From Paraburkholderia sp. SOS3 (GTDB lineage Bacteria; Pseudomonadota; Gammaproteobacteria; Burkholderiales; Burkholderiaceae): a stretch of DNA of 64,000 bases. Location: positions 1,612,001 to 1,676,000 of the forward strand of contig NZ_CP018812.1 of the NCBI RefSeq assembly GCF_001922345.1. Direction: 5' to 3'. A program made the translations under genes and the position numbers. Positions 37,022-47,243 of the stretch are shown here, piece by piece. How positions within the stretch are numbered: position 1 is the first letter of the stretch; each line of letters begins with the position of its first letter. The notes below the pieces were generated by a model. The model was not told the DNA's origin, ran no database searches, and was given only the letters and a program-made list of their open reading frames with translations.

Positions 37022-37774
37022 ATGACCGCGATTGTAAGAATCGATGATGAAGTGGTCGACGATGCCGAGTTCATCCGTTTGCTGAAACTGACGGGCCAGT
37101 TCGAAAGCCTGATCGAGCAGCTCGTGCGCGACAAGCTCACCGTGCATGCCGCGAAAAAGCACGGCATTACCGTCAGCGACGAGGACATCCAGCAGCGTGC
37201 GGATCAGTTTCGCCGCGTGCGCGGCCTGCATCGCGCCGCCGATACGAACCAGTACCTCGACGCGATGGACGTGTCGCTCGATCAGTTCGAATCGTTCATC
37301 ACGGACGGCCTGTATCAGGAAAAGATGCTCGAGCGCATCGCGGACAATCGGGCGATCGAAGAGTACTTCTCGCTGAATTCGCCGAAGTTCGATGCGATCG
37401 AGGTCAGCCATATCGTGCTCGATAGCGAAGGCAAGGCGAAGGAGATGATTTCGTATCTGCACGACGACCCGGACGGCTTCGCCGATATGGCCCGCGAGCA
37501 TTCGATCGCCGATACGGGGGCGGCGGGCGGCGTGATCGGCAAGGTGCTGCGCGGGTCGCTGAAGCCCGATATCGAAGCGAAGATCTTCAATGCCGCGGTC
37601 GGCGATCTGCTTGGGCCGTTTGCATCGTCGGACCGTTCGTGCTTCGAAATCTTCGCGGTAACCGCAAAGTACCCGGCAACGCTCGACGACGACGTGACAT
37701 CGGAAATCAAACGTCTGTTGCGCGAAGAGTGGCTGATGGCGCGCGCACAGGAACACATTATCGAGGCGCGCTGA
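37022..37774 (+). CDS. Parvulin-type peptidyl-prolyl isomerase of the export operon
   Basis: A 250-residue SurA/PrsA-like foldase. A helical N-terminal part (about 1-110, LIEQLVRDKLTVHAAKKHGI and following) precedes one parvulin domain (about 115-215, with EVSHIVLDSEGKAKEMIS, HSIADTGAAGGVIGKV and LGPFASSDRSCFEIF). No signal peptide is visible, so it may act in the cytosol to keep peptide precursors unfolded or to fold the exporter. Foldases of this kind are found beside C39 exporters in some bacteriocin clusters, notably of cyanobacteria. The start at 37022 has AGGAG before it; gaps to its neighbours are 76 and 57 bases. Confidence 0.82.
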   Translation: MTAIVRIDDEVVDDAEFIRLLKLTGQFESLIEQLVRDKLTVHAAKKHGITVSDEDIQQRADQFRRVRGLHRAADTNQYLDAMDVSLDQFESFITDGLYQEKMLERIADNRAIEEYFSLNSPKFDAIEVSHIVLDSEGKAKEMISYLHDDPDGFADMAREHSIADTGAAGGVIGKVLRGSLKPDIEAKIFNAAVGDLLGPFASSDRSCFEIFAVTAKYPATLDDDVTSEIKRLLREEWLMARAQEHIIEAR

Positions 37775-37831
37775 CGGCGACAGAACAACGGTTTTCCTCG
37801 CACGCCATGAATCCGTCGAGACGCCACTGAT

Positions 37832-40800
37832 ATGGACGCTCCTCCGCAAACGTCGCCATCCACCGCCGATTTTCTTGCGTCGGTTGAAATTCTGTCGCCG
37901 TTTTCGCGCGACGAGATCGAGCGTCTCGCCGCGCAGGCGCAGTCGCGCTTCTATACGTTCGGCGAAACGGTATGCAATGCCGGCGATCCGGCGGATGGAC
38001 TGTTCGTCATCAAGTCGGGTTCGGTGCGCATTTTCACCGAAGAGCACGGCAAGGAGATCAGCATGGGCGTGCGCAAGCAGGGCGAGATCTTCGGCGAGAT
38101 CGCGATGCTGCGTGCGTATATCCACGAGTCGTCGGTACGTGCATCCGCTAAAACAGAATTGCTGTTTATCCCGCACGCGGCGATCGAGCCCGTGATCGTC
38201 GCGAATCAGGCGGCGCATGCCTTCGTCGCAAGCTATGTGGCGATCAATTCGGCGGGCGGCTTTGTTGCGCAACTGTTCGATCTGCGCGGCAAGCTGAACA
38301 AGACGGAACTCGAAGAGTATGTGCGCAGTGTCGGCGTCAAACGCGTCAGCGCGGGCAAGGAGATCCTGAAGCAGGATGCGCGCGACGACCGGCGCCTTTA
38401 TGTCGTGCGTCAGGGCGAGGTCAAGATCGTGCGCAACGAAGACGGGCACGATTACACGATCGCCACGTTGCGCGACGGCGAGATTTTCGGTGAAAAGGCC
38501 TGTTTGATGCGCCAGGAGCAGATGGCGTCCGCAGTGGCGAGCGCCGATACGCGACTGCTGGTGATTCCCGAGCGCACCGTGCATTTCATCCTCGAGCGCA
38601 ATCCGAAACTGCGCGAGGCGCTCGACGAGCGCATCCGCTATGCGGACCGCGAACTCGAGCGCCAGAAGCGGCTCGAGCAGCGGCGCAAGCGTCCGCTGAC
38701 GCTCGATCTGCATACGAAGCCCGAATTCGGCGAGCGCGTGATCAGGCGTTTTCCGCTCGTCGAGCAGGCAGAGGAGATGGATTGCGGCGCTGCGTGCCTC
38801 GCGATGGTCTGCAAGCACTACGGCATTCCGATGACGCTCGGCAAATTGCGCGAACTTGCGAATGTGACGACGCAGGGCGCGACGCTCGATAGTCTCGCAC
38901 GCGCGGGCGAAGCACTCGGCTTCACGACGCACGGCGTGCAGTGCACCTTCGATTCGCTGCGCGGCTTCGAGTTGCCCTTCATCGTTCACTGGGAGGGCTA
39001 CCACTACGTGGTGGTGTATGGCGTATCGCACGACACCGTCTGGCTCGCGGACCCGGCGCTCGGCTTCAGAAAGCTCGCCGTCGAAGATTTCGAACGCGGC
39101 TGGAGCGGTACGTGTCTGCTCTTCACGCCTGGTGCGAATCTCATTCAGCTAGCGGCATCGCGTTCGCCATGGCTGCGTTTTATCGGTTACCTGACGCCGT
39201 ACCGCAAGATACTTGCATACCTGTTTCTGGCGACTTTCGTGATTCAGGTGCTCGGCGTGATTCCGCCGCTCATTATCCAGAACATCCTCGATGGCGTGAT
39301 CGTCCATCAGAACGTCGGGCTGCTGCATCTGCTGATTATCGGCCTCGTCATTTCGAACGTGTTTTCGCAACTGATGTCGACGATACGCGCGTATCTGTCG
39401 AACTTCATGGCGCGCAATATGGACTTCGCGATGATGTCGCAGTTCTTCAAGCACACCTTGTCCCTGCCGTTTTCGTTCTTTGCGAAGCGCAAGACCGGCG
39501 ACATTTTCGCGCGCTTCCAGGAGAACCAGACAATACGCGCGTTCCTCACGGAATCGACGGTGACCACTGCGTTGAACCTGCTGATGGTGTTCATCTATTT
39601 CGCGATCATGTTCTTCTACAACGTCAAGATGACGCTGACACTGATCGCATTCGTCATTCCGATCATTGCATTGACGGTGATCGCAACCCCGAAAATCAAG
39701 GCCTATGCACGTGAAGTGTTCGCCGCGTCGACCGATTCGAAGGCGTTTCTGATGGAGGCGTTGTCCGGCGTCGAGACGGTCAAGGGCATGGGTATCGAGC
39801 GGCCCGTGCGGCTGCGCTGGGAAAAGAAGTATGCGAAGGCGCTCGAAGTGCAGTACCGCGCGCATGCGTTCAACATCATGGTCGGCTTCGGCAGCCAGTT
39901 GCTCAATGCGGCGACGACGATCGCGATTCTCTGGGTCGGCGCAAACCTCGTGCTTGCGCGTGAGATGACGATCGGGCAACTGATCGCATTCAATGCGTTC
40001 ATGGGCAGCGTGCTGAGCCCGCTGATGGGCCTCGTCGGCTTGTGGAGCATGCTCAACGACGCGGGCGTGGCCATGGAGCGCCTCGGCGACGTGCTCGATA
40101 TCGAGCCGGAGCAGAAGCCGCAGGATCTTCAGTCGCGCGTGATGCTGCCCGATCTGCAGGGCGAAATCAGCCTCAACGGCGTCTATTTCCGTTATGGCGA
40201 AAGCGACGCGCCGTATGTGCTCGAAAACATCAGCTTCGATATCAAGCCCGGCGAACTCGTGGCGATCGTCGGGCGCAGCGGCTCGGGCAAGACGACGCTC
40301 GCAAAGCTGCTGGTCGGCTTCTATGCGCCGACCGAGGGCAAGATGACCGTCGACGGCTACGACCTCAATGCGATCGACAAGGGCTATTACCGCGCGCAAA
40401 TCGGCTATGTGATGCAGACCAACCTGCTGTTTTCGGGGACGATCGCGGAAAACATCGCGAGCGGCGACGATACGCCCGACCGGCGGCGCATCGAAGAAGT
40501 CGCGAAGATGGCCGACGCGCATGCGTTTATCGCGAGGATGCCGCTCGGCTACGAACAGGTGGTCGGCGAGCGCGGCATCGGGCTTTCGGGTGGACAGATC
40601 CAGCGGCTCTGCATTGCGCGGGCGCTTTATCACGACCCGCGTCTGCTCGTATTCGACGAAGCGACGTCGGCGCTCGATACGCAATCGGAGAGCAATATTC
40701 TCGGCAATATGCATGACATCCTCAAAGGGCGCACTGCGGTGATCATTGCGCACCGGTTGAGCACGATCATGCGGGCGGACAAGATTCTCGTGCTGTATGA

Positions 40801-40887
40801 GGGCGCAATTGTCGAGCAGGGGCGGCACGAGGAGCTCGTGAACCGGAAGGGCATGTACTACCAGCTCGTCCAGAAACAGTTGAGTGC

Positions 40888-40891
<4 letters not shown>
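37832..40891 (+). CDS. ABC peptide exporter with two cyclic-nucleotide domains and C39 leader peptidase
   Basis: A 1019-residue fusion. Two cNMP-binding-like domains lie at about 15-130 and 165-285 (GEIFGEIAML and GEIFGEKACLM). The C39 peptidase follows (about 305-430), with Cys318 in MDCGAACL, His391 in YHYVVVYGV and the DPALG aspartate, all present, so leader cleavage at GG should occur. Membrane part about 445-745, ATPase about 780-1010: Walker A G814-RSGSGKTT, signature LSGGQ at 918, Walker B LLVFDEATSALD. It should cut and export the five GG peptides of this locus. The cNMP domains imply gating by a cyclic nucleotide. Stop overlaps the activator start. Confidence 0.9.
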
Positions 40892-42288
<1,397 letters not shown>

Positions 42289-42356
42289 GCGAGCGCGGCG
42301 CACGGCGCGCATGCAGTATGCGCACGCGGGATGCGCCTGCAACGCGGCGTGCCGGA

Positions 42357-43139
42357 TCAGCTCGTCGGATTCAACAGCGTCTTATCCGCGGCAAGCGGAT
42401 CTTCGGCCAGCACGACGATCGCGGTGATGTTGTCTCGCCCGCCCCGCGCGAGCGCCATGTCGACGAGTTCATCGGTGATGCGGCGGCAATCGAATGGCGA
42501 CGTGGCGACGAGCGCGGCGAGAATCTCTGCGTCGGTCAGCTCGTTCGACAGGCCGTCGCTGCACAGCAGGAAGACGTCGCCATCGGCCACTTCAATCGTG
42601 TCTTCATCGAGCACGAGCTGATCGGTCGCGCCGATCGCACGCGTAATGATGTGATGTGCCGGATGATGGCGTGCTTCCTCGTCGGTCAGCTGGCCCGATG
42701 CGCGCAATGCCTCGACGTGGCTGTGGTCGCGCGTCAATTGCCGCAACTGGCCGTTGCGGCATAGATAGATGCGGCTGTCGCCGGCCCACAAATACCCGCA
42801 AAAGCGATCGCAGGCGAGCAGCACGACGACGGTGCTGCCGATCCGTTGCACCTGCCGGCGCGCGGCTTCGTCGCGCAACTGCTGATTCGCGCTAAGCAAT
42901 TGCACGCGTGCTTGCGCGAGATTTCCGGTCATCCGGTTCGCTGCGTCAGGCAGTTGCCTGAGGCCTTCGATCACGAGACGGCTCGCGACGTCGCCGACCG
43001 CATGGCCGCCCATGCCGTCCGCGACAGCCCAGCGCCCGCGCGCCGGCTCGTCAAGGCAGGCATCCTCGTTGATGTCGCGCACGCGCCCGGCTTCCGAGCG
43101 CGCCGACGACATCCAGCGGAAGTGGCTCGCGCACATCAC
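42357..43139 (-). CDS. PP2C-type Ser/Thr protein phosphatase
   Basis: A 260-residue metal-dependent phosphatase (PppA/Stp-like). All core motifs are present: DINEDACL, VADGMGGH, the GSTVVVL strand, AGDSRIY, LLCSDGL and the metal Asp in GRDNITAIVV. It is expected to reverse phosphorylation made by the kinase at 25175, in the way PppA opposes PpkA. A GTG (43139) or the ATG next to it (43136) may be used. It is convergent with the activator gene, and starts just 15 bases from the stop of peptide C, likely in one transcript with it. Confidence 0.88.
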   Translation of the reverse strand: MMCASHFRWMSSARSEAGRVRDINEDACLDEPARGRWAVADGMGGHAVGDVASRLVIEGLRQLPDAANRMTGNLAQARVQLLSANQQLRDEAARRQVQRIGSTVVVLLACDRFCGYLWAGDSRIYLCRNGQLRQLTRDHSHVEALRASGQLTDEEARHHPAHHIITRAIGATDQLVLDEDTIEVADGDVFLLCSDGLSNELTDAEILAALVATSPFDCRRITDELVDMALARGGRDNITAIVVLAEDPLAADKTLLNPTS

Positions 43140-43154
43140 GATTCCGGCAGTGGG

Positions 43155-43439
43155 TCAGGCGGTGTTCCGGCTGAGCGCGTCGGGCGCGACGCTGATGTTC
43201 GAATTCGGCGCGCTGTTGCGCACGTCGACGGTCTGAAACTGATTGATCATCTGGTCCGCGTAGAAATTGTTCTGCACTTCGTACAAGTTGACGACCGGGC
43301 CCATGCTCGGCGAACTGCGCACATACGGCTGAATCCAGCCGAATACCCATGGCGCACCGCCGCCGCCGCGAATCGCGGTCATTGCCTTGCGATCGAGCGC
43401 GAGATTATGCGAGAGGTCGTGAATAGCAATCGAGGCCAT
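43155..43439 (-). CDS. Double-glycine leader peptide C (candidate secreted peptide)
   Basis: A 94-residue product. Leader of 26 residues ending ALDRKAMTAIRGG, same length and pattern as the others, followed by a second GG and a 68-residue core (APWVFGWIQPYV... SRNTA), Asn/Pro/Val-rich and free of Cys. GGAG stands before the ATG. The sequence upstream has the best sigma-54 promoter of the window (43508). The PP2C gene follows 15 bases after the stop, so peptide and phosphatase are probably co-transcribed. The core has no recognised homologue. Confidence 0.82.
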   Translation of the reverse strand: MASIAIHDLSHNLALDRKAMTAIRGGGGAPWVFGWIQPYVRSSPSMGPVVNLYEVQNNFYADQMINQFQTVDVRNSAPNSNISVAPDALSRNTA

Positions 43440-43507
43440 GATCGGTTCTCCGGAAGGAGCCGGCGCTGTGCGGCTGCGGTGTTCAATGGATAGCTGCGGC
43501 AGATACT

Positions 43508-43523
43508 TGCAAAGCGTATGCCA
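43508..43523 (-). promoter_or_regulatory. Sigma-54 promoter of peptide gene C
   Basis: On the minus strand TGGCATACGCTTTGCA shows -24 TGGCA and a perfect -12 TTGCA with correct spacing. It lies about 70 bases upstream of the peptide C start. Confidence 0.75.
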
Positions 43524-43869
43524 GTATGAATGCGTTCCGGCTACGGCGTGCCAAGCCGTTGATCGCGCGGCGTTCTTCGCATCGCGATGCCGATCGTCGC
43601 GCGCGGCTTCGACTGCTTGCGTTTTGCGGCGGCCAACATAGCCGGGCGCGAAACGTTGGGACACCCAACACATTGAACGGCGATCTGCCGTTAAACAAGG
43701 CCAGTGAGCGTTACCGTGCGCCTCGCGACGCGAATCGTGGCGCGTAGGCGAACTGATCGCCGTCTGCCAACATCGGCGTGTGAATAGTGTTGGAATGCGG
43801 CCCACAGAAGGACATGCCGATCCGTTTTGATTTTGCAGTTTCCTCGGCAGATCAAGCACTTGCGTACGC

Positions 43870-43885
43870 TGGTCCGGATGATGCA
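43870..43885 (+). promoter_or_regulatory. Possible sigma-54 promoter of the LRAT-like gene
   Basis: TGGTCCGGATGATGCA has the invariant GG and GC at the right distance and matches 8 of 12 consensus positions. The gene starts 48 bases after the site. Weaker than the peptide promoters. Confidence 0.45.
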
Positions 43886-43932
43886 AAAACGCTCGCAACA
43901 GTGTTGGACTTCCACAGCGAAACGAGCGAGCC

Positions 43933-44484
43933 ATGAACATCTCCTGCCAGTCAGCGAGCATCCTCGAACCGGAGCCTGTCGCTTCCCTGCGTGGCGCAGC
44001 GGCTTGCGTGGTGAACGATGTCACGGTTTATGGCTTCGACGACGAACCTGCGCTCGGCGCCCACCTCGTCACGCAACGCCGCGGCTACGCGCATCACGGC
44101 ATCTATGTCGGCGGCGGCAAGATCGTCCACTACGCGGGCTATGCGGGTTCGGCGCATCGCGGCCCGGTCGCGGAAGTGACGCTCGAGCAGTTTGCGGCGG
44201 GCCATGCGATTGCCGTGCTGCCGCATCCGCTGCCGAAGTTTGCCGGTGCGGAAACGGTACGCCGCGCGCGCTCGCGCCTCGGCGAAAACAGCTACCGGCT
44301 GCTGACCAACAACTGCGAACACTTCTGCGCCTGGTGCGTGTTCGGCGAAAGCCGCAGCGAGCAGGTCCACGCGTGCCTCACACGCCCGCATGCAGCGCTG
44401 CGCGCACTGCTGTGCCTCGTGAGCGCATACGTATCTCAGGGATTCAGGAGCAGGGGCGGTCAGATCGCCGCCCGTGCTGCATAA
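43933..44484 (+). CDS. LRAT/NlpC-P60-like papain-fold protein
   Basis: A 183-residue protein with the permuted papain fold of the LRAT family: His in YAHHGIYVGGGKIVHYAG and the nucleophile Cys in LLTNNCEHFCAWCVFG (NCEHF motif). Members act as acyltransferases, phospholipases or thiol hydrolases. A hydrophobic segment near the C-terminus (LRALLCLVSAYVSQGF) may anchor it to a membrane, as in HRASLS-type proteins. It is transcribed away from peptide C and may be controlled by the same activator. It could modify peptides or lipids of the system, but there is no proof. Confidence 0.82.
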   Translation: MNISCQSASILEPEPVASLRGAAACVVNDVTVYGFDDEPALGAHLVTQRRGYAHHGIYVGGGKIVHYAGYAGSAHRGPVAEVTLEQFAAGHAIAVLPHPLPKFAGAETVRRARSRLGENSYRLLTNNCEHFCAWCVFGESRSEQVHACLTRPHAALRALLCLVSAYVSQGFRSRGGQIAARAA

Positions 44485-44521
44485 GGCAAGCCGCATCGAA
44501 CTCGGGATCGAGGAGACCATC

Positions 44522-44782
44522 ATGAACACGACCGGTAAGACATTGCGCTGGGCTGTCGACAAGTGGCTCGCGCCGACGGCTGCGGCGCCTGCGCGCATCA
44601 CGCGTTGCTCGCGCACGGCGGGGGCCGGGCTTGGTTGCGTACGTGTCGAAGCGTCGAGGCCCGATGGCTTGCTGTCGTTCTTCTTCTTTCGTCATGGCGA
44701 CGGCTCGTGGAATGTCTTTCCGCCGGCGCAAAAGCGGCCGGCGATGAATGCGTCGCGAGCCGTGCCATCCGCTGCTCATTGA
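44522..44782 (+). CDS. Small hypothetical protein
   Basis: An 86-residue protein of unknown function. GAGGAGACC before the ATG and a position 37 bases after the LRAT-like gene favour a real gene in that operon. Recognisable features are a basic N-terminal helix (TTGKTLRWAVDKWLAP) and a stretch DGLLSFFFFRHGDGSWNVFPP. No signal peptide or GG leader. A terminator follows about 75 bases later. Confidence 0.55.
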   Translation: MNTTGKTLRWAVDKWLAPTAAAPARITRCSRTAGAGLGCVRVEASRPDGLLSFFFFRHGDGSWNVFPPAQKRPAMNASRAVPSAAH

Positions 44783-44855
44783 GCTGATTAATGTACGTCT
44801 CGCGTTTTAAGCCAGGTTTAATTTTTCGCTGTGAATATGGGGCCATCCCCTGTTG

Positions 44856-44884
44856 AGCCGCCGAAGTCCAGGCGGCTTTTTTTT
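44856..44884 (+). terminator. Rho-independent terminator
   Basis: AGCCGCC pairs with GGCGGCT around an 8-base loop and runs into eight T's. It ends the LRAT-like/small-protein transcript and so separates the peptide-export locus from the toxin gene. Confidence 0.85.
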
Positions 44885-45023
44885 CGCCCGCGCAGCGCAG
44901 TGTTTCGGGGCACGAGCGATTCCATTCCTGTACTGCAGTAGCACTGCACATCGCCGGGCGAGGCACCGTATCGTCTGCAAGAAACTGGCGCGATTTGTTG
45001 CGCAATTTGCAGAGGAACCCGTC

Positions 45024-47243
45024 ATGCGGATACAGGTTAAGGATCAGGATAGCGCCTTCGATACGACGCAGCCCGCGCGACCCGGCTCAGGCTCGGCGCG
45101 GGCCGCAGCGGAGGTGACGGAATCGGGCGGCGCGGACCGGCGCGCCTTGCGGGCTTATCCGAACGCCGTGCAGATGGCGCCGCGGTTTCTGCTGCTCGAG
45201 CAGCATGCGCTCGCAATACAGCAAAGAATGGAGGGCGGCGCCCAGTTGTCGATCGGCGACGGCGAGGTTCTTAAACTGTATGACGAGTTGCGCGAACGCC
45301 TCGCTTTTTTGCGCCCGGGACCGCCGGTGGCCAATGCGCGCGTCGCGGGTCCGCAACCACGGCTGCCGCGGCCGGACCCGCCAGCCACGCCGGCACAGCC
45401 CGCCGGCGCAACCGCGAAAGGTAGCGAACCGCCGAAGGCGGAGTACGTAGGCGGGCTTGCGATCAAATCCGACTATTCGCTGAAGGAGGTTCTCGGGACC
45501 ACGGTCAATGCGTTGAAGGCGCCGTTTGCCTCGTTTATTTCGAGTGCAAAGGATCTCGTGAAGAAAGCGGTGCAAGGCGAAGCGTTGACCGCCGAAGAGG
45601 AGGAAGAGGTCTATCGTTATGCGGGGATCGTCGATGCTGCCGCTTCGATAACGAAGAAGGGTAATCTCAGCCAGCTCGCTGGCTCGGTGCTCGAGTCGCT
45701 GAACGGATTGATCGACGGACAGACCATCGGCGAGGAAAGACTCGCTTCCGACTTGACCGCTGCATACAAGGTCGTCGACCCGAAGGTCGCGGTCAACCCA
45801 GGCTCCCGGCCTTCAACGGGGGCCAATGCGGCAAATCCGGCACGTTTGCCACGATTGCCCGACGCACCAGGCAACCGGACGCCAGGGCAGGATCGCATCC
45901 ACCCGTTCGATTTCCCGCGATTCAGAGTCACGTTTCCGGTACCGGGCCCCGAGTCTTCCGCGCCGCGTATCGTTCACAAGATCTTCAATCCGCCGACGCG
46001 GTTGCCGTCCGGGCAGATCGGCTATCCGCTGAGTCCGACCCGTCCTCCGCGTCTGCCCGATCGCACATCGAGCGAACCGGCTGCGGGACCGGGCCGTGAG
46101 TCCACGGAACAAACGGGCAGCGCCCGCTCGCGCGTTCCGTCGGTCGCGGATGCCGCGCAAGCGGGTCCCAGCACGGTACCGCCGCCCAAGCCGCCGCGTA
46201 GGGGCAGCAGCGATCTGAAGCGGATCGCGGGCAAGGGGCCCGTGAATCTCGAGGTTCCCCCCAACGAATTTCAGGAGCGGATGCGCGTCGACGATTTCCG
46301 CACCCGGTTCTACTTCTATCGCAATGACAGGGACGTCAACGACATGGACGGCGCGCGTCCGCTGCGCAAAACCGACTACGACGAGCGGCGCGATGTGCTG
46401 CTCGTCGGTTCCGGAGAGCATGTGACGTCCTACGTGGCCAATTCGAAATTCAGCGCGGGCAAGCACTGGGGCGGTGGCCCCGCTACCTATCTGCAGGGCG
46501 CGGAAGTCATCGAACTGGGCAATGGGCGGCAAGGCGTGGGTGCGATACGACTGCCGTTCGACAATCTCCGGCGCGGTTCGACGGTCATCGTCAGCGGAGG
46601 AGCAATGAACGGTTGCTCGATGCTGTTCGCGTCGGACCAGCATTCGCTGTACGCGTATCACGCCGGTGCCGCGGAGTCGAGTCAGGACTGGCTGACGTCG
46701 CAACAAGGCGCGAAGAGCATCGTCGATGCGCATGTGAAGATAGGGCCGTCGACGCATCCGGAATACAAGTGGCGCGGAGACAATACCGACCTCGTCACGG
46801 TGGGGCGCCAGTATCCGTTTTCGGCGTTGATCTACAGCGGCCGCTCGATGGACAGCACGGAGGCGCTGGCCGCCGCGGGCGCGGCGCTCGGTGCGGTGGG
46901 CGGCGCGGCCGATACTTCGGCGAATGCCTACCTCAATGTCCAGCGTCATGAGTATGGGCCCCGACAGGGGCTGCGCTGGCACATGATGACATTCAACTAT
47001 CACGAGCACGACCCGCATCTGCGTACGATCGGCACGGCAGAGGCCGTGATCTCGAAGGATCTGAAGGGCGCCGTCACGGTTAGCGTGCTCGCCGAGAAAG
47101 GCACGCTGGACCGAGGCTCGTCGATCGGTGAACGAGGCGGGCCCATTTCATACCGGTACAAGACGACCGACAGCGATTCGGCAACTTACTACGTACCCGC
47201 GCCGCCGGGCGACGAGACGCGCCAGACGCGGCCGAAGAGTTGA
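45024..47243 (+). CDS. Large protein with a CNF1-like Rho-deamidase domain (predicted toxin)
   Basis: A 739-residue protein. The N-terminal part is without known domain (helical about 60-110 and 150-260), then comes a proline-rich linker (about 275-440), then a C-terminal catalytic-like domain (about 440-739). In it, Cys531 (GGAMNGCSML) and His546 (LYAYHAG) are separated by exactly 15 positions, the same as Cys866/His881 of CNF1 and Cys1292/His1307 of dermonecrotic toxin, in a similar context. Such toxins deamidate a glutamine in Rho GTPases of host cells. No signal peptide; secretion route unknown. ATG at 45024 has AGAGGAA upstream; the open frame reaches 171 bases higher. Its 3' end overlaps the neighbouring gene tail-to-tail by 164 bases. 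Confidence 0.75.
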   Translation: MRIQVKDQDSAFDTTQPARPGSGSARAAAEVTESGGADRRALRAYPNAVQMAPRFLLLEQHALAIQQRMEGGAQLSIGDGEVLKLYDELRERLAFLRPGPPVANARVAGPQPRLPRPDPPATPAQPAGATAKGSEPPKAEYVGGLAIKSDYSLKEVLGTTVNALKAPFASFISSAKDLVKKAVQGEALTAEEEEEVYRYAGIVDAAASITKKGNLSQLAGSVLESLNGLIDGQTIGEERLASDLTAAYKVVDPKVAVNPGSRPSTGANAANPARLPRLPDAPGNRTPGQDRIHPFDFPRFRVTFPVPGPESSAPRIVHKIFNPPTRLPSGQIGYPLSPTRPPRLPDRTSSEPAAGPGRESTEQTGSARSRVPSVADAAQAGPSTVPPPKPPRRGSSDLKRIAGKGPVNLEVPPNEFQERMRVDDFRTRFYFYRNDRDVNDMDGARPLRKTDYDERRDVLLVGSGEHVTSYVANSKFSAGKHWGGGPATYLQGAEVIELGNGRQGVGAIRLPFDNLRRGSTVIVSGGAMNGCSMLFASDQHSLYAYHAGAAESSQDWLTSQQGAKSIVDAHVKIGPSTHPEYKWRGDNTDLVTVGRQYPFSALIYSGRSMDSTEALAAAGAALGAVGGAADTSANAYLNVQRHEYGPRQGLRWHMMTFNYHEHDPHLRTIGTAEAVISKDLKGAVTVSVLAEKGTLDRGSSIGERGGPISYRYKTTDSDSATYYVPAPPGDETRQTRPKS

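Larger units (their letters stand above)
43440..43932. other. Divergent region, peptide C / LRAT-like gene
   Basis: About 490 bases with no supportable gene. It contains -24/-12 elements in both directions (43508-43523 minus, 43870-43885 plus). Short inverted repeats, GTTGGGACACCCAAC near 43655 and TGTTGGACTTCCACA near 43901, are possible activator sites. Confidence 0.5.

Noticed and set aside
45010..47243. The CNF1-like protein as cargo of the C39 exporter
   Set aside because: Its N-terminus has no GG leader, a terminator (44856) separates it from the locus, and no type I repeats are visible.
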